A stretch of 64,000 nt of DNA from Amaurobius ferox (Eukaryota > Arthropoda > Arachnida > Araneae > Amaurobiidae): contig OX578139.1 of assembly GCA_951213105.1 (NCBI GenBank), forward strand, positions 68,941,754-69,005,753, written 5' to 3'. Made by a program: the position numbers and the translations under genes. This document shows, piece by piece, positions 24,018-34,593 of this stretch. Every line of letters starts with the position of its first letter. The stretch's first letter is position 1. The notes under the pieces are model-generated. The model made no database searches and was not told where the DNA came from. It saw only the letters and a program-made list of their open reading frames with translations.

Positions 24018-24706
24018 CCATCATTATTTCTGTGAGATCAGGAATTAGGTTCACACCAGATTTAGGCGAGACATTTTTATGTGCAAGATTTATGAGGGTC
24101 AGCAATATCAAACAATGCAGTAGACTTAAGGACAACAGCTGCCTTGACCCGAGAGGTCAGCTAAACCATAAAATCTGAGATGCTGAGGTGAAGCCACGAG
24201 AGTGGGACTCTGCTGCCGTTGCTTCTGCATATTAGGACTGCATTGTGGACTATTTATGGACTACCCTGTGGAACACATTCTTAAGAGATCATCTTGGCAT
24301 TCTGATCTCTGGCTGGAACTCAAGCTTTGCAGCACTTTCGCTCTGCAGCTCTTAATCCAACCTAGCTCACTGCTATCTCATTGTATATTCTCAGATATAT
24401 CTTGAACTTTCCATATGTCGCCACCTATTTTCGCCTGAGGTCTGACGCGCCTCTTTGGCTCTGATTGGCCGACCTTGGGCAATGCGCCCAGACATCTTGC
24501 CATTATTAGCATCTTTAACTACTCTCGTGGCTTCACCTCCACATCTCAGATTTTATGGTCTAGCTGATCTCTCGGGTCAAGGCAGCTGTAAACTGTCGTC
24601 TTAAGTCTACTGCAATGTTTGACATTGCAGACCCTCATAAATCTTGCACATAAAACTGTATCATCTAAATCTGGCGTGAACTCAACTCCTGGTCTCACAA
24701 TTTCTT
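24018..24706. mobile_element. Long inverted-repeat (foldback-like) element
   Basis: The arms are about 185 bp (24018-24203 and 24525-24706). For example, GTGCAAGATTTATGAGGGTC and CTTGACCCGAGAGRTCAGCT on the left are mirrored on the right. The ~320-bp centre contains a CGCCTGAGGTCTGACGCGCC block. No open frame. Target duplications were not resolved. Confidence 0.7.
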
Positions 24707-25080
24707 TGTGCGAGTTCCTGGAATAAAATTATTAATTATACTACACAATTAACTTCACAAATATTGACTTTAAAATAAACATTATTTATTAAACCCATTA
24801 TAATTATGATTAAATTACAATAATTATACTTATATATTCAAGGAGAAGATCGGGTATGTAAGACGAGGTATATTAATAAAACATCCTTATGACCTTTTAT
24901 AACATCTGATAGGTACATACCTCCTTTATTGTCTTTAGACGTTTGTTGGTCAATAGTTTTTGCACCACCTTATATATCTGCACACTGACTGCTAAAACAC
25001 TGTCTGGGCCCGCATAGCCTCTCACTTTTTGTAGAAGACTCCGAATGTGACCCTTCACACCGGTTCTTAATATCGACTCT

Positions 25081-25495
25081 TCATTGAATACATGTTGTTG
25101 TTGTTGAGACCCAGACCGTCCGACCTACCAGAAAGGTGTAAGGTAACTGTATGGACGGCCGGGAAGTGCCACCCAATTTAGACCGGAACCCAGTGGGGGA
25201 GGCATCCACAGGGACCGTACCCTCCTTCCCCTACCACCAACCCCTCGGAAGGACTTACGGACCCACATGTTTAACGTGATCGTACTCCGCATGAACACGG
25301 CGGCATTTGTGGTAGCGTGCAAATCTAGCGCGCAAACCACGGGGGTACCGCACCCGAGATGGCCAACAGCACGCGGTGTTCCGAGGTGGTCACCCACCAA
25401 GTACTAACCGCGCCCGATGCTGCTTGACTTCGGTGATCTAACGAGAACCGGTGTTTTCAGCACGGTACGGCCGTTGGCCCTCATTGAATACATGT
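25081..25495 (-). mobile_element. 5S-headed SINE, full length, with 15-bp target duplication
   Basis: The element (25096-25480, minus) is flanked by perfect TCATTGAATACATGT repeats (25081-25095 and 25481-25495). In order on the minus strand: a full-length 5S rRNA-derived head (25478-25361), then a tRNA-like stretch with A-box flavour (GCGGTACCCCCGTGGTTTGCG) that lacks the B-box segment. Next comes the shared body (CCGTGTTCATGCGGAGTACG...), then a terminal hairpin GGCCGTCC...GGACGGTC, TGGGTCTC and an (AAC)n tail. Transcription would be by RNA polymerase III from the 5S-type internal promoter and mobilisation by a LINE. The perfect duplication implies a fairly recent insertion. Confidence 0.9.
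25361..25478 (-). promoter_or_regulatory. 5S rRNA-derived SINE head (type 1 Pol III promoter)
   Basis: 118 nt from GCCAACGGCC to GCTGTTGGCC match 5S rRNA along the whole length. Landmarks are CACCGGTTCTCGT, ATCACCGAAGTCAAGCAGC, CGGGCGCGGTTAGTACTTGG and GGAACACCGCGTG. Complementary termini are retained. As part of a SINE it is a promoter module and not a functional rRNA gene. Confidence 0.9.
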
Positions 25496-25499
25496 GTAA

Positions 25500-25870
25500 C
25501 TTACTGAATATTTTATCATGGTTGAACTGTATGAGTAACTCGATGCATATTCGATCTCATCTGTTTAGCCTTCTCTATGTGAATCGAACTCTTGAATGTT
25601 TTTCCTTCTGCCTGTTGCCATCTCTTTTTGCCTGAGGTCCAGATAAGCCTATTTGGCGATCATTGGTTGACCTCAGGGCGATACGGTAGCACTTCTCATT
25701 GATTAAACCTTTTTCCAATCCCATGGTATTTATGACTTTCATGACCTCTCGGATCAAGGCTGCTGTAAACTGGCGCCTACCAGTCTAGGTCTTTGTATGG
25801 CTTGTTATAAATCATAAATATTTGTATATAAACCTGTCTAAATGTCTCCTGGTCTCCACAGACTCTATGG
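25500..25870 (+). repeat. Diverged relative of the foldback element
   Basis: CGCCTGAGGTC... relatives ('TTTGCCTGAGGTCCAG'), CTCTCGGATCAAGGCTGCTGTAAACT, 'CATAAATATTTGTATATAAACCTG' and 'CTCCTGGTCTCCAC' follow the same order as the centre and right arm of the element at 24018-24706. The mirrored left arm is absent. Confidence 0.55.
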
Positions 25871-25964
25871 AGAAATAATGTATTCGTTCAACCATTGGAT
25901 GAGGGGGTAAAGACCCACCTACCTACCTCGCTGACTACTGCAAAGTTGATTTCGGAAATATCAT

Positions 25965-26045
25965 GCAATTCCGTCCAAGTAGTTGAATAGCAGATCGTCG
26001 GCTGACCAGTTCGAAGATCCGTGTTTCAATTCCCCGTTGGGGGAG
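25965..26045 (+). repeat. Possible tRNA-derived SINE head
   Basis: CCAAGTAGTTGAATAGCAGA resembles a weak A box. CGTGTTTCAATTCCCC lies at B-box distance (canonical GGTTCGANTCC, here TTTCAATTCC). No acceptor-stem pairing was established. It is unrelated in sequence to the other SINEs here. Confidence 0.3.
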
Positions 26046-26059
26046 TAAGGTTCTTTACA

Positions 26060-27486
26060 CTGGCACCCGAATGAATTAACTATGCAGTTAAGTACAGTGA
26101 TGCTGGGGGTCTGATTATAACCTTAGCACGATTCGAACAGATTCGATAGACTCTGAAATATTGGGTGCCGATGATTTTAAATTCGGTGATCAACGACCAC
26201 GCATTAAAAATTTAGTAATAATTAGTAATATTAGGAGGGAGTTAAAGTAGAACTCCTAGGGAAAAAACTTCGTTTTTCACTAAAATCTCAACAACCCCTG
26301 GTCTTAGAAACTCGAAACTTGGTCTAAATTTAAGGAAAGCTACTTCAAGGCTACTCACTGTGGTGAGGTGAATTATACACATATAAATACAAAAAACTAA
26401 AACACATAAATACACTACTGTTACTCACCAATAGTCCCACCCGGCTCAACCGCGTTATGTAGAGTGAGGTCCGATTGGACCTAGTACATTGCATTTGCTA
26501 AAATAAATAATCACTCCCTTTTTTTGTGGCCATCTAACAATTTTATTTACAGAACACATGAAATCTCAATTAACATTAAATAACAATATACACAATTACA
26601 AATGAGTTCCCAATTTACCTAAGCTTGACCTCGGGGTGCACAGTTTATTTTGCATTAATTTGTATATTTTTTTTATTATCCAAACTTGTAATTAATTACT
26701 TTTTTTAAGGAAAACAAAAATATAATTTCATTTTGGCAAATATCCCATTTAGCATAAAGTTGCCCTTAACACTGTGGATCACATCAATTAAGTTTAAACA
26801 TTCATATAAACATTTTAAAATCAATATATAATTTTCATACCTTCGTTACATAAGAAAACTCTCACTGAGTGCTGGTGGCTATCTCTCTGCACATTGGAAT
26901 GGGTGGCACGATTAAATTGAAGATTAGTTCATTATTTTGACGGTTCATGAAAAACACTACCAGTCTGAGAAGCTCGGTAGAGTATCATCAGCTGACGAAA
27001 GTTTAGCCAAGTATTATTTTGGAGATGGGCACACTGTCCACTTTCCTTCTCCTCCTCTTAACGTCGGCTTATGCCCAGCGGATCGTGAGAGAGCTGTGTA
27101 CAGGCTTTACCAAAGAGTTAAGATCAGATACGTTTTCGCAGAGATTGTCTGCTGCTTAGGAGCCCGGGTTTGATGCTCCGCAAACACTCCGTACATGCAG
27201 TATCACAGTTACCACGGCTTAAATGCAGCTAAGGGAGCAAGGGTCCCACACCACGCCGTTTTGGAGGCAGAGCTGTGTTGAAAAATCTGTTAAACGCGCG
27301 TCATAGACAACATTAACTGCATATGGACAAAATAAGTATGATTAGTATAAATTCAATCGGGAAATACATGCCCATGTGAAGCTATAAAAGATTAGAATTA
27401 TTACAGGAATTAATTATTCGTGGTGATCGTTAATTAGAAAATGCTTGTGTAAAAACCAATTTGCAATCCTCTCTTTGAGGTGATCT
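26060..27486. other. Mostly unassigned sequence
   Basis: The stretch 26290-26350 (AACAACCCCTGGTCTTAGAAACT...) resembles 35300-35360 near the end of family C, so a C-derived fragment is likely. The open frame 26937-27173 has no recognisable domain. Confidence 0.35.
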
Positions 27487-27490
27487 CTGA

Positions 27491-27502
27491 TTTATTTTTT
27501 TT

Positions 27503-27556
<54 letters not shown>
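27491..27556. repeat. Long poly(T) tract
   Basis: An almost pure T run of about 65 bases with a single A near its start. On the minus strand it would be a poly(A) tail, but no retroposon body was identified beside it. Confidence 0.85.
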
Positions 27557-27560
<4 letters not shown>

Positions 27561-28750
27561 AAATAATCAATCTGAGAAAATAAAATCTTATTTTATCTCA
27601 TAAATATTGAAGAGAAAAAATATTTAAAATGACAAAACCTTTGCTATAGAAAACTTGGATTTCCAAAGGCGTAATATCAACTACAGGTTACAGAAATTTC
27701 AATATTAATTTTAAATCAATAAAATATTTTATTATGTGAGGTAATATTTATTATACGTAAGGTATTAATATTTGCCTTCTTGCAGTTCTTTCCCGTAAAT
27801 TAATCATTATAGACGTTTGTGAGATAAAGTTTATCATGCACAAGTAACAAAAATGTGTCTTCCTGGAGCTATTTCCTGTAAATAAATCATTATAGACATT
27901 TCGGTGAAAATGGAATACAGGGTGCATTAGTTTTTTAACTCACCAAACTATATTGGGATGACGTTTTATCGCAGAAAAAGATTATATTTCTTTGAAAAGT
28001 TAATCAAAAGGCAACATTTTGTTTCTACTCCTAAACCAAACAGGATGCAATTTTTCGTATTTTCCGCCCTATCCTATTGTATCAGCTAAGAATGAAAGAA
28101 AACATACATCAATCATCGCAATGCAAATGAAATGTATATTATAAATTGGTATATGTTCCTTTCAGTTTAATTATTAAGCTTCAATCTTCAGCCTTGATGC
28201 GTGATTAATTTAAACAGTTCGGTGCAATAATTCATTTTGACAATATTAATGGAAACAAAGATTTTGATTTTTACCACACCAATTTATTTGACTTCGCTCT
28301 ACCTCTTTTAGTCTGTACTTTCATACAGTGTTTTTCATTCAAAAGGCTCGTTCTTGGTCCCCAGAACATGTTGAGAGCTGAAACTTGGCACATAGTTTCA
28401 TCTCACAGAACATATTTTAATCTATCAAATATTTACGTTATTACGCTACATTGTTACGTCATTTACGTATATCTTGTCTGTTTTTCCTTTTTCACGCATT
28501 TCTTTTACAAATTACAGTTTATTCTCTTCAGGTGAAAAGGTCTTAAGTTCTAACGCCATAAAACATGTATAATACTACCTAGATTTGTACGTAAATTGGA
28601 TGTACATGGCGAATGAGAGAGATAAAAACTAAAACTGGAAATGGAAACTAAAATACAAAAAAAAAAAGATTTCCCATATCCTTCCTTGCACGACAATTAA
28701 TCACACACGGAATTAAACCAAATTGGGGATGCAAGCAGATGAAGTTCGAA
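27557..28750. other. Unassigned AT-rich sequence
   Basis: AATTAATCATTATAGAC-type words recur twice (about 27798 and 27881) in a weak direct repeat. Nothing else is supported. Confidence 0.4.
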
Positions 28751-28756
28751 ACAATT

Positions 28757-28892
28757 CTATATATATATCTTATCATTATCCAAAAATTAAATTATGCGAA
28801 ATTGTCAAAGGGAAATGAGGTGTAAGCAGATAAAATAATTTTGACAATTTTCCGCAATATCAATTTCAGATAATGATAAGATTTATATAGTA
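28757..28892. mobile_element. Small MITE-like inverted repeat
   Basis: CTTATCATTATC near 28770 and GATAATGATAAG near 28870 are mirrored. The similarity extends inward (GCGAAATTGTCAAA / TTTGACAATTTTCCGC) for about 50 bp per arm. The total is about 135 bp. Confidence 0.6.
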
Positions 28893-28894
28893 TT

Positions 28895-29487
28895 GTTTTC
28901 AACTGAATCTATATTGTTTTCAACTTTCAGAAAAATCCTTAGAAAGGTTTCCACTTTTGCTGCTAAGGCTAGGATATATCATATAGTCACCCAGGCCTAC
29001 TTGAATAGTTACTTGAATACCAGGCACCTAGCTGACTCCAACAAGTGTCTTGTTTACTCTGCAGAAGAGGAGACCGTGGAACACAACTTGTTCTTCTGCA
29101 CTAAAGAGAACATTTTTTGAACTGTTTTAACAAAAGTTTGTGTTCCTCTGTCTATTTTATCTATCCTGTCTAATGTACGTTTTATGTGTATTACTGTTTT
29201 GATCTATAGAAAGCATCTTGAAATCGGTCGCTAATGCATCGGACTCACGTATCAAGTTATCTGTATGTATGTATGTATGTTTTCAACTAATTCTACGTAC
29301 AGTCTCAATTTAATTCTATTTTGTATATGATTAAACTTTTAAACAGGATAATGTCATCTGTCCGGTATAATGTACGTTTTATGTGTATTACTGGTTTGGT
29401 CTATAGAAAACATCTTGAAATCGGCCGCTAATGCATCGGACCCACGTATCAAGTTGTCTGTATGTATGTATGTTTTCAACTGAATCT
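28895..29487 (+). mobile_element. 5'-truncated LINE tail with target duplication
   Basis: GTTTTCAACTGAATCT occurs at 28895-28910 and 29472-29487, bracketing the insertion. Inside are the C-terminal end of a reverse-transcriptase ORF (about 28923-29120), a 3' UTR and a (TGTA)n tail at about 29261-29280. A second UTR, TAATGTACGTTTTATGTGTATTAC, starts at about 29372 and ends in its own (TGTA)n at 29459-29471. After each tail the same flank TTTTCAACT(A/G)A(A/T)TCT... follows. The tail plus flank was therefore tandemly duplicated, or the site was hit twice. Confidence 0.7.
28923..29120 (+). pseudogene. LINE ORF2 C-terminal fragment
   Basis: The frame reads STFAAKARIYHIVTQAYLNS, then HLADSNKCLVYSAEEETVEH and NLFFC. 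The pattern of a tail rich in 'L..Y....C..' followed by EEETVEH.LF.C is typical of the region after reverse transcriptase in jockey/R1/I-type LINEs, where the C-terminal Cys/His residues may bind RNA or DNA. Only about 65 codons remain, starting at the 5' truncation point. The stop at 29118-29120 leads straight into the UTR, so the native C-terminus is likely present. Clade cannot be fixed. Confidence 0.65.
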
Positions 29488-30209
29488 GCTTACAGTCTCA
29501 ATTAAGTTCAATTTTGTGTATGATTAAACTTTATTTCCCACTTTTCTATGATCAACTGTTATGTAGTGGAGGGCACTGAAAAACTTATTTTTCTCATGAT
29601 TTATTTATAGGTAATCAACAAAATAATAGCTACATCAAGTAATTTTCAAACGTGTTCCTACTAGACATAGAAATTTTCTTCTAAATGACATTTTACATAA
29701 TCTGAAATTACTGTTGTAAAGTAAACAATAATAATCTACTTAAGTAGCGGAAGTTAATTTCTCATTTGGCAACATCAAAAACAGTGATTTGGGAAGTTCT
29801 GTCAAAAATATGTTAATCTCAAGTATTAAAAAGAAAAAGCTTTATGTTTTAGTTATTTAGTGCGTTAAAATGTTTTAGTTATTTAATTATGAGCCAACGA
29901 AATGATTCTCAATAATAGTCCTATCAAAATTTTACTTTCGTGTCGTTTTCCTACGACGCACGTTAATGTAATCAGAGCCCGTATATTATTACCGGAAACC
30001 TCAAAGATATTTTTAGTTCTCGTAAAGTAAACCATTTTGCGCAAAGAATAAGAGAAGAAATAGTGAGTAACTTGTTATAGATGGATGTGAAACATAATTC
30101 TTTTCACATAATTCGAACAGGAAAAGGTTGATGTGAAACATCACTCGTTTCACGTAATTCGAACAGGAAAAGGTTGATGTGAAACATCACTCTTTTTACA
30201 TAATTCGAA

Positions 30210-30621
30210 TGGGAAAAGGTTGGTTGTTGTTGAGACCTAGACCGTCCGACCTACCAGAAAGGTGTAAGGTAACTGCTTGGACGGCCGGGAAGTGCCACCC
30301 AATTTAGACCGGAACCCAGTGAGGGAGCCATCCACAGGGACCGTACCCTCCCTCCCCTACCACCAACCTCTCGGAAATACTTACGGACCCGCATGTTTAA
30401 TGTGATCGTACTCCGCATGAACACGGCGGCAGTTGTGGCAGCGTGCAAATCCAGCGCGCAAACCATCGGGATACCTCGCCCGAAATGTGCCAACAGCACG
30501 CGGTGTTCCCAGGTGGTCACCCCTCCAAGTACTAATCGCGCCCGATGCTGCTTGACTTCGGTGATCTAACGAGAACCGGTGTTTTCAGCACGGTAGGGCC
30601 GTTGGCTGGGAAAAGGTTGGT
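30210..30621 (-). mobile_element. 5S-headed SINE, second copy, with 15-bp target duplication
   Basis: TGGGAAAAGGTTGGT flanks the element at 30210-30224 and 30607-30621. The organisation is that of the 25.1 kb copy: 5S head (30606-30489), a tRNA relic without the B-box segment, body, terminal hairpin and AAC tail. Sharing the same internal deletion marks these two as one subfamily, since two independent fusions are unlikely to produce it. Confidence 0.9.
30489..30606 (-). promoter_or_regulatory. 5S rRNA-derived SINE head, second copy
   Basis: 118 nt from GCCAACGGCC to CGTGCTGTTGGC, colinear with 5S rRNA and with the head at 25361-25478. The element starts exactly at 5S nucleotide 1 next to the target duplication, as expected for a polymerase III transcript start. 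Confidence 0.9.
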
Positions 30622-30688
30622 CGAAAACCCAGGCCGTCCGACTCATCTGAAGATATAGAGCAGCAAAAATGGGCGGGAAAAGGTTGGT
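30608..30688 (-). mobile_element. Mini-retroposon E (copy E1)
   Basis: About 53 bp (30622-30674) lie between GGGAAAAGGTTGGT repeats (30608-30621 and 30675-30688). That target is the same one used by the neighbouring 5S-headed SINE. The minus strand ends GGACGGCCTGGGTTTTCG. The opposite arm of the stem is degraded (CCGCCC). Confidence 0.65.
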
Positions 30689-31327
30689 GTGAAACATCAC
30701 GCTTTTCACATAATTCGAATCAGAAAAGTTGATGTTAAACATCACTCTGTGCACATACTTCGAATGGGAAAAGGTTGATGTTTGTTATGATGTGTGACGA
30801 AGGTACAGAGTACCTAGGGAAAGGTTTCGATATGTTTAGAATTTAGTTTTTATTATTTATTTATTTATTTATTTTAAAAACTCTATAAAGTTTCGATAAA
30901 TTAATAGAGGCAGTTTATTTCGTTCGAATCGAATCGCAAATGTCCAAGTTACCGACGGTGAAACGTTTGAATGTAACGTGTGCTCACTCCCCGAGCGAGT
31001 GTGCCGTCGGAGCAACTGGTTAAGTGCATAGTAGCATACAGCTCAGTTGTCGATACATAGATGTCACCAGATTCAAAATGTAGTTTATTTACACTTTTCT
31101 AGTGTCGCATATATATTGAAATGTTTGACTGCTCATTGGCCTGCTACCTTCACAGCCTTGAGTCCGCAACCATCATGTGACATGAAGGAACACCATAAAT
31201 CGTTGTTCGAATATTGAATCAAGTCTGTTACATTCTTGTCGCTTTGGTATTTATTAACAAAAAACTACCACCTTTTAATCCTGTATCACACCTACTAAAA
31301 TTATTTTATAATACATTTTAAGTGATA

Positions 31328-31385
31328 TCTAGCCGTCCAAACGTAACTTACACCTTTGGGTAAGTCAGATGGTCTGGGTAAGAAA
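31328..31385 (+). repeat. E-like / SINE 3'-end fragment (E6)
   Basis: GCCGTCCAAACGTAACTTACACC followed by GATGGTCTGGGTAAG is the SINE 3' hairpin domain alone, plus-oriented. The stem GCCGTC/GATGGT can form with G-U pairs. No target duplication was found. Confidence 0.55.
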
Positions 31386-31554
31386 GCTTAAGGGGCGTAT
31401 ATAATCAGAAGAATAATTATCTATCGTGTTCTGTATAGTATTGATTTCGGCAGATACTTTTACACGTATAACGTCAACAATCCAACTGAACGATAGTGAT
31501 TTGTGTAAAGTTCTAGGAAACAACACGTAACTCGTGAAGTTCTTTGCCAGACTT

Positions 31555-31645
31555 CGAAATTTATGACGTGTTCAAAACTCTCCCAAATGTTGCCAAGTTG
31601 GCGATATTTTTCTAACTTTGGACCGAGGTCAACTAATTTATCGCC
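31555..31645 (+). repeat. Family A module relic
   Basis: GTTGCCAAGTTGGCGATATT and 'AACTAATTTATCGCCAGAATC' resemble the palindromic TTGGCG module of family A. No A ends are visible. Confidence 0.4.
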
Positions 31646-31678
31646 AGAATCAAGTGACACGGATTTTCAGATTCCAAC

Positions 31679-31979
31679 AATGGCTTTCTGTCTTCTTCTT
31701 CTTTAACACAGACTGTCCAACTTACCCGAAGGTGTAATGTATGTGTTTGGATGGCCGGGAAGCGCCACTCAATTCAGTCCCGAACCCAGTGGGGGGCCGT
31801 ATCCACAGGGACCGTATTCTCCCTCCCTTATCTGCAACTTCTCGGAAGGACTTACAGATCCACTTATTTAGGGCGTCCGTACTCCGCGTAAACACAGGGA
31901 CAGTTCGCAGATCTCAAGTCATCCGAGTGCAATCCCTGATCGCTAATATCCGGGCTGTCCCCAGTAATGACTTTCTGTC
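31679..31979 (-). mobile_element. Old tRNA-headed SINE
   Basis: AATGRCTTTCTGTC at 31679-31692 and 31966-31979 flank a diverged copy (31693-31965). The body and 3' hairpin domain are recognisable (GGCCGGGAAGCGCCACTC, AGTGGGGGGCCGTATCC). The tRNA head near 31910-31960 has a damaged B box. It drives a spurious 101-codon plus-strand frame. Confidence 0.7.
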
Positions 31980-33175
31980 AGCTATTCCTAACAATATGAC
32001 ATCACTTCTGTTTAATACTTACAATTCGTCCCAATCACTTTCATGATTTACTCTGTTCCCAGAGCCCTAAGAAGTTTCACATCAAAACAATTAAACAACG
32101 CCATTGCGCCTTAACTTAGATACAATGAGGCATACGACTTTTTCGAGGATATATTTCATCTTCTCCGCCAGGTACAACCTAGAGGATAATTAAAACTCGC
32201 TCCTCCAGAATTGACAAAATACAAATAAAATGATATCGTTGGGAGGTAACGGAAATGGAAAGATATATTTAACGTAATTTAGAATAATGAATAATTCAAT
32301 ATTATAGGAACGGAAAATGCATTTTTTTTTATGAAATACATTTTCTGAAATGCATTTTCTCCATACTTGCATTGCATTCAAGTATGGAAAACACAATCTA
32401 TAAATATTTCAATATATTTTTAGCAAAGATTACAAATTTAGTAAAATGTCTTTATTTAAAAAACATGATTGATGTCGTACACGAAAATTTACAAGAGTGA
32501 CAAAGCGCTTCCAAGAGTGCTTGGCTTGAATTATTTATATACTTATTTTGTAAATGTAAATTATTGTTGGCTTGAATTATTTATGTATTTATTTGTAACT
32601 AGTAGTATACCCGTTCTTCGTACGGAATATATAATATAAAAAAAACTTTAAATTCATGTGCAAATTCCTATAATATTCTAAAATACATTATTATTCAAAG
32701 CATTCTATTAAAATATTTAAATCAGTGTTCCTAAAACGAACTTTAAGAATATCTTTTCTGGCTATACAAATATTATTTTCACAGGACGATATGAAGAATG
32801 AAAAATCATGGTCCAACTTGTAAACAAATTTACAAAATATGACATTAAATCAATATATGTCAAAATAAAAGCTATGAAATTGTATAGGAAGATATATACC
32901 CGTACTACTTATATTCTCGAATATTAGAAGATATATCCGAGTATTAGTAGAAGAATAGTCGTCTACAATATATGAGTTTCAAAAATATTTGCCAAATATA
33001 TGCCAGATATTTATATACCAATTATTTGCCAAAATATTTGCCAGACAATTTAATAAATTTAAAATATCATTAATCCCCGTTTATCTTTCTACCTGAAGGC
33101 TGTAATCGATTCCAATACATTCCAAAATGAAAGCGCTAAAATAAAATACACCTACTACTTATATTCTCGTAGATT

Positions 33176-33265
33176 AGAAGATGTACCCGTCGAAAACCCA
33201 GACCATCAGACTCGTCCAAGGACTAAGAGCAGCAAGATGGATGGTCGGGAAGAAGATGTACCCGT
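33176..33265 (-). mobile_element. Mini-retroposon E (copy E2) with 15-bp target duplication
   Basis: 60 bp (33191-33250) lie between AGAAGATGTACCCGT repeats (33176-33190 and 33251-33265). Neighbouring family C units supply the uninterrupted site (AGATATACCCGTGTATTAG). Stem arms GACCATC (33201-33207) and GATGGTC (33240-33246) are perfectly complementary and differ from the SINE stem at paired positions. Confidence 0.8.
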
Positions 33266-33682
33266 GTATTAGTAGAAGATTCCTGCACTACGGTATAAAT
33301 TTTAAAATTAATTGCCAAAATAAAACTGATAACGCAATAAATTGAAAATACCGATAATACCCATCATCTTTAAACCCGAAATCCGCAATTGATTCCAATG
33401 TAAGCCAACATGAAAGCGCTAAAATTGTATGTGAAAATATACCCGTACTACTTATATTCTCGTAGATTAAAAGATATACTCGTGTATTATTAAAACATTA
33501 CCCGTACTACATAGCTGTGCTTCGTATGGATGATATAATGAAAAGAAACATAAAATTTACAACCATGAGCAAATTCCTATACCACTCTAAATGACATTGT
33601 TATTGAAAACAGTCTATTAAAATATTTAAATTAATGCTTTTAAGAAGAAGGTTAAGAATCTCTGTTCTCGCTATACAAAAAA

Positions 33683-34593
33683 TCTGATGTGGGCAGCACA
33701 TGACTTTCCTTATATATTGCAATGTATTTACTACTTTTACAGTAAACACAAAATAGGTTATTCTTATAGTATATACTTATATTTTTTCCAACATATTGAA
33801 TTTTCGTCAAACAGTCGTTATTTTAATTAATTTAGCGTCATTTTTTTCTATTTGGCGAGATTTTCTTTGATTTGGTAATATTTAAAACAGTCGCCAAGTT
33901 GGCGGCATTCCGCCAAATTCGTCGCCAAAATCTCACCAAGCCTTATGGACGGAGAAATAATTTATTCTTATAGCAGATAAATGACTATTGGAGTTCAAAT
34001 ACAAAAGTATTACTCAAAGTATCTTTTTTCATGAATGAAACGAGCTAGATCCACGAGAATGGTGTCACTAAATTTATCGCATAATGTTACATATGAAAAA
34101 TAAACATGTTTCTCAACAGTTAATATATATTTTTTTTATTTTATATAATTTTTTGATATTTTTTTTAAATGTGCAATATCTCGAGAACGGTTCATGCTAG
34201 TTCTAAAATTTATGGCAATCGTTTTCTAATGAAAAATTACATAAGAAATGAGTATTTGCATAACTTTATTAGATGTTTTGATTTTTTGATGATTTTATCA
34301 AAATTTCACTCGAAAATTTAGGGGGTTCTGAACATTCGATCGCGTATAAAAACAATAGGCTTCCAGTATTCATGGAATGTAATTTTTGTACCAAATTTTG
34401 TTCGAATCGGTCCATTTGTTCGTCAGTTATCGTCTCCACAGACTCACTGACACATACACAGACACACACATAGACAGACATCATCTCAAAAAAGTTTGAT
34501 TCGTGATCAGGGATGCTTGAAACGTGCTGTCCCGTCGAAAACTCGAACCCGTCACAATACTTTCCTTATACATTATTGTATATAAGGAAAGTA
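33683..34593 (+). mobile_element. Family A repeat (A1) inside family C
   Basis: TCTGATGTGGGCAGCACATGACTTTCC start and ACTTTCCTTATA...TATAAGGAAAGTA end. The near palindrome GTCGCCAAGTTGGCGGC is at 33890-33906 and a degraded CA stretch at 34441-34475. Family C paralogues near 32765 and 35655 show the site without the insert and only an A-run at the junction. Confidence 0.85.

Larger units (their letters stand above)
30085..30790 (+). repeat. 46-bp minisatellite interrupted by SINE and mini-retroposon
   Basis: Units of about 46 bp contain TGATGTGAAACATCA (a 6-bp-stem hairpin) and AATTCGAAC(A)GGAAAAGG. Copies lie near 30079, 30129, 30175, 30688 and 30730. The array is split by a 5S-headed SINE (30225-30606) and an E insertion (30622-30674). 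Confidence 0.7.

Noticed and set aside
25361..25478. A functional 5S rRNA gene
   Set aside because: It is fused to a SINE body, ends without a Pol III terminator at the 5S 3' end, and lies inside a target-site duplication. A second identical fusion exists at 30489-30606.
30085..30790. CRISPR-like direct repeats
   Set aside because: The 46-bp units are contiguous minisatellite repeats without unique spacers or cas genes, interrupted only by retroposons. The 20-bp repeats in family A also lack spacers.
31741..32046. 101-codon plus-strand open frame
   Set aside because: It is mostly the antisense of an old SINE (31693-31965).
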